Made by a program: the position numbers and the translations under genes. Of a stretch of 64,000 nt of DNA, positions 61,172 to 64,000 are shown in pieces. Numbering within the stretch: the first letter of the stretch is position 1; the number at the start of each line of letters is the position of its first letter. Source of the stretch: Paludibacter sp. (GTDB taxonomy: Bacteria > Bacteroidota > Bacteroidia > Bacteroidales > Paludibacteraceae); NCBI RefSeq assembly GCF_009712605.1, contig NZ_WASO01000010.1, positions 124,001-188,000 of the forward strand. The letters are read 5' to 3'. The notes under the pieces were generated by a model, which worked only from the letters and a program-made list of their open reading frames with translations, did not search any database and was not told the DNA's origin.

Positions 61172-62518
61172 TTACTCTTTATTCTTTGTTCTGCTTACAA
61201 ATTGCCATACCGGACTGGTTACCGTTTCGTATACCTCTTTGGCAAAATTGAGCATTCCGTCGTAACCGGCCAGCGCCAGTTTGCGTTCGTGGTTATGATC
61301 GCAAAATCCGATTCCGAGCTTGTAGGCGATGGGGCGTTCTTTCACTCCACCGATAAACAGGTCTGCTCCTGTCTGTTTGACAAACTCCGAAAGTTCTACC
61401 GGATTGGAATCATCTACCATAATACAACCGTCGTCGCAAATGGTTTTCAGTAAGCGGTAATCTTCCGTGTTGCCGGTCTGCGTTCCTGCAATCACCGTTT
61501 TCATACCTATCAGTCGTAATGCCTTTACTAATGAAATGGCCTTGAATGCCCCGCCCACATAGATGGCGGCTTTCTTTCCCTGCAAAGCTCTTTTGTAGGG
61601 TTCGAGCGCCGGAATCAACGTTGTAAGCTGATCTTTCACCAACTCGCGGGCTTTGTCCATCACGCTGTCGTCTTTGAAGAACTTGGCCACCTCATAAAGC
61701 GCATCCGACATATCTTCGATGCCAAAATAGGAGACCTTGATAAAGGGGATTCCGTACTTCTCTTTCATCAGTTTGGCTAAGTGAATCATCGACCCAGAGC
61801 ATTGCACCACGTTGAGCGCTGCCCGATGAGCATTCTGCACCTTTTTCACACGACCATCGCCGGTAATGGGAGCCAGAATCTGAATTCCCATCTTTTTGTA
61901 ATACTCTTCGAGCATCCACAGTTCGCCGGCAAGGTTAAAATCGCCCAGAATATTGATGCTTAACGGAGATACTTCCATACTTTCGTCTGTTCCTATCAAT
62001 GAAAAAAGAGCATCGCAGGCTATTTTATAGCCATCCTTTTTCGATCCCTGAAAACCTTCGGCCATTACCGCGATTACCGGAATATTCTTCTCTTTTTGCA
62101 CCCGTTTGCAAACCGACTGCACATCGTCGCCAATCACGCCCACTATACAAGTGGAATAAACAAAAGCCGCCTTGGGATGATGCTTGTCTATCAGTTCATG
62201 GAGCGCCTGATAGAGCTTATCCTGACCGCCAAAGACGATATTTTTTTCGCGTAAATCCGTGGAAAAGCTGCTGCGGTGCAGTTCGGGACCGGACGAAAGG
62301 GCTCCGCGAATGTCCCATGTATAAGAGGCGCAGCCAATAGGACCGTGCACCAGGTGAAGGGCATCGGCAATAGGGTAAAGCACCACGCGCGAGCCGCAAA
62401 AAACGCAGGCTCTCTGGCTGACAGACCCGGCCACACTGGGCTTTCCGCCCACCAGCTCGTGCGAGTCAACCCCTTTGGTCACGATCTGATTTTCCCTGCC
62501 TTCTAAATATTCAGCCAT
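61172..62518 (-). CDS. nifE: Nitrogenase cofactor scaffold NifE
   Basis: A 448-aa protein homologous to NifD, partner of NifN in the scaffold complex. Cluster cysteines lie in ACVFCGSR and HGPIGCASYTWD near residues 36-65, and CIVGVIGDD near 130. I start at ATG 62518 (MAEYLEGREN); the longer frame would add 51 residues encoded by repeat sequence. The last residues are TSPVWQFVSRTKNKE, and a copy of this end occurs upstream at 62614-62703. It follows nifK by 307 bp, filled by repeats. Confidence 0.94.
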   Translation of the reverse strand: MAEYLEGRENQIVTKGVDSHELVGGKPSVAGSVSQRACVFCGSRVVLYPIADALHLVHGPIGCASYTWDIRGALSSGPELHRSSFSTDLREKNIVFGGQDKLYQALHELIDKHHPKAAFVYSTCIVGVIGDDVQSVCKRVQKEKNIPVIAVMAEGFQGSKKDGYKIACDALFSLIGTDESMEVSPLSINILGDFNLAGELWMLEEYYKKMGIQILAPITGDGRVKKVQNAHRAALNVVQCSGSMIHLAKLMKEKYGIPFIKVSYFGIEDMSDALYEVAKFFKDDSVMDKARELVKDQLTTLIPALEPYKRALQGKKAAIYVGGAFKAISLVKALRLIGMKTVIAGTQTGNTEDYRLLKTICDDGCIMVDDSNPVELSEFVKQTGADLFIGGVKERPIAYKLGIGFCDHNHERKLALAGYDGMLNFAKEVYETVTSPVWQFVSRTKNKE

Positions 62519-62550
62519 AACTTTGTTGTTTTGGAGAACTTTTCCTCTTT

Positions 62551-62583
62551 TATTACCCCTAAAGCCCCTGAGAGGGACTGAAA
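62551..62583. repeat. Half copy of family C in the nifK-nifE spacer
   Basis: TATTACCCCTAAAGCCCCTG and AGAGGGACTGAAAT correspond to the left arm of family C; the right arm is missing. It follows the duplicated nifE end in the same order and spacing as at copy 4. Confidence 0.65.
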
Positions 62584-62613
62584 TATGTAATCTGAGGAAA
62601 AAAGTCTTTATTC

Positions 62614-62703
62614 TTACTCTTTGTTCTTTCTCACAAAGTGCCAAACCGGACAATCTGAAGCGCTTCTGCATGGCTTCAATTCTGCTTTAAAACCAACACT
62701 CAT
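62614..62703 (-). pseudogene. Duplicated nifE 3' end as a 29-codon frame
   Basis: A short frame from ATG 62703 to TAA 62614 ends SDCPVWHFVRKNKE, like the nifE end TSPVWQFVSRTKNKE. The DNA also matches past the stop (both run into AAAGACTTTTTTCCT, then a family C repeat, then CTCCAAAACAA before the next ATG). So this spacer and the nifE-nifN spacer are copies. It is probably the remnant of a duplicated or deleted nifD/E-type gene; a function as a peptide is less likely. Confidence 0.7.
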
Positions 62704-62825
62704 ACGTCCGTAACACACATCTATTTTGCCAACGGTTGTTCTGCCAACCGCTTATTTTCTTTGGATTTTCAAGATGTTGCAGTTGTGCAAAATGCGAACC
62801 GCAACATCCTTACCACAATCCATTA

Positions 62826-64000
62826 TTACATTACTAGTTCCACTTTTTCTTCGGGGCAGGTACGATCTTTGTGATCGAGGAAAGCATCCAGAATCTTGAT
62901 CAGAAGATTGGTTGCCCCCGTGTAACCTACATAAGGGAAGAAATTGTTGCCCGGGCGATCCATCACGGGGAAGCCAAGACGAACGAACGGAATATTTTCA
63001 TCACGTGCGATATATTTACCGTAACTATTTCCGATAAGCATATCCACGCCTTCTTGTTTGATCCACTGATGAAGACGGAACATATCGGCACGCTCGCCGC
63101 TCATGAATTTTGCTTCCGGCACTTTCTCTTTCAGCATCGCTGTCATGGCCTCATCGAAATGTTTTCCCGGAGTCCCGGTAACGATATAAACCGGTTTCAT
63201 ATCGAGAGTAAGCAAAAATTCCACCAAAGGAATCAGCGTATCGGGATCGCCGTAAAGAGCAACCCGTTTGTCGTAAAAGTTCTTGTTATTATCGGCAATC
63301 ATATCGATCAGGCGACCGCGTTCTTCGGTCAACGAATCGGGCACCGGCACGTTGGCATGACGACTAAGCGACATGATAAACTTGTCGGTAGCCTTCAAAC
63401 CGATAGGAATTTCAACGGTTTCGAATTTTACCTTACACTTGTTTTCGAGTTTAATGCAAGCATCTTCGGTAGTATACGGACCAATGCCAATCGAAAATTT
63501 GCTGTCGCCGGTTGCAATCATATCGGCCTGAGTGGTTCCCCCTTTGGGATACATATCGTAATGACCCGTCAGCGGAGTATCCAGCACATCCGACATATCG
63601 GGAAACATAATCGTACGGGCTTCCATCTCTTTGGCAATACGTTTAATCTCGCGCATATCGGAAGGTTCCATCCATCCGGCCACCAGATTCACCACATTTC
63701 TCTTCTTGGGTGTCGCTGTCGAAAAGAATTTAACGAAAGAGGATACCTGATTGGCATAACCTGTGACATGAGTACCAACGTAACTCGGCGTGTTGCAATA
63801 AATAACCTTTTTCCCGGCAGGCACTTTCCCATCTTCATTGGCTTTGGAGACAATTTGGGTAAGGTCATCACCAATCGTTTCGGAAAGACAGGTAGTGTGC
63901 ACCGCAATCACTTCCGGATCGTAAACACTGAAAATAGTTTCGATAGCGCTCACCAGGTTAGCAGAACCTCCGAATACCGAAGAACCTTCGGAAAACGAAC
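62826..64000 (-). CDS. nifK: Nitrogenase MoFe protein beta subunit NifK (5' end beyond window)
   Basis: The C-terminal 391 codons of NifK; the frame stays open to base 64000 and the start lies outside. The P-cluster cysteine in HTTCLSETIGDD is present, while the two N-terminal cluster cysteines are off the window. The frame begins with the conserved segment SFSEGSSVFGGSANL. Further blocks are NTPSYVGTHVTGY, PDMSDVLDTPLTGHY and GNSYGKYIARD. The gene is intact as far as seen. nifH and nifD would be expected further right. Confidence 0.95.
   Translation of the reverse strand, partial: SFSEGSSVFGGSANLVSAIETIFSVYDPEVIAVHTTCLSETIGDDLTQIVSKANEDGKVPAGKKVIYCNTPSYVGTHVTGYANQVSSFVKFFSTATPKKRNVVNLVAGWMEPSDMREIKRIAKEMEARTIMFPDMSDVLDTPLTGHYDMYPKGGTTQADMIATGDSKFSIGIGPYTTEDACIKLENKCKVKFETVEIPIGLKATDKFIMSLSRHANVPVPDSLTEERGRLIDMIADNNKNFYDKRVALYGDPDTLIPLVEFLLTLDMKPVYIVTGTPGKHFDEAMTAMLKEKVPEAKFMSGERADMFRLHQWIKQEGVDMLIGNSYGKYIARDENIPFVRLGFPVMDRPGNNFFPYVGYTGATNLLIKILDAFLDHKDRTCPEEKVELVM

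Noticed and set aside
62630-62660. Sigma-54 promoter before nifE (GTGCCA at about 62638)
   Set aside because: The matching -12 element (TTGCA at the right distance) is absent, and the string lies in the duplicated nifE tail.
62519-62671. Longer NifE start with 51 extra residues
   Set aside because: The extra part is encoded by the duplicated spacer and family C repeat and reads as unrelated sequence; NifE proteins begin near MAEYLEGREN.

Overview
The window looks like a chromosomal segment of an anaerobic, nitrogen-fixing Bacteroidota, most likely order Bacteroidales and Paludibacter-like. This is an inference from several signs: Bacteroidota-type promoters (TTTG-N19-TAnnTTTG), few Shine-Dalgarno sites, a type IX secretion plug-domain protein, Bacteroidota lipoboxes, the short Bacteroidota arginine decarboxylase, and a nif cluster. 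No rRNA, tRNA or CRISPR array was seen.

Layout. 0.3-3.7 kb: mannose-1-phosphate guanylyltransferase and an S9 peptidase. 4.0-9.8 kb: an AT-rich accessory strip, all on the + strand (AAA-DUF4435 ATPase, PD-(D/E)XK protein, ankyrin protein, small secreted protein, class II Fic protein). Its genes are separated by two families of structured repeats, called A and B here. 9.8-10.4 kb: a 21/42-bp tandem repeat. 10.5-24.6 kb: mostly housekeeping or peripheral genes (HAD, FAD oxidoreductase, redoxin, esterase, frameshifted M50 protease, WKNG-repeat lipoprotein, polysaccharide deacetylase, AraC, MATE, SPOR lipoprotein, arginine decarboxylase, FabD). 25.1-28.4 kb: an AT-rich two-gene island with a Dam-type adenine methyltransferase and, 2 bp downstream, a 785-aa protein that appears to join a PD-(D/E)XK nuclease, a DGQHR (DndB-like) domain and a C-terminal HEPN-like motif. 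This is the best candidate for an undescribed defence or modification system.

28.5-33.1 kb: CBM9-like protein, THUMP-like methyltransferase, TatC, T9SS plug-domain protein. 33.3-39.5 kb: hexuronate catabolism on the - strand (GntR, uxaC, kdgK, eda, hexuronate transporter), interrupted by a four-helix-bundle gene inside a perfect 20-bp inverted repeat. 39.7-50.7 kb: rhaD, lpd, two envelope proteins, a TetR operon and a fucose operon (GntR, mutarotase, fucP, fucI). 51.0-53.7 kb: a second AT-rich accessory cluster (336-aa TM/SH3-like protein, YunG-like protein, DUF5677-like protein) next to a decayed tyrosine recombinase and an attC-like inverted repeat.

54.0-64.0 kb: nitrogen fixation genes on the - strand, in transcription order nifK (cut by the window edge), nifE, nifN, a possible 49-aa ORF, nifB, a [2Fe-2S] ferredoxin, nifV, nifA and a GNAT gene overlapping nifA. 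nifE, nifN, nifB and nifV supply FeMo-cofactor synthesis, nifK is part of the enzyme, and nifA would activate the operon with sigma-54. The cluster spacers hold dispersed palindromic repeats, and the nifK-nifE spacer carries a duplicate of the nifE 3' end.
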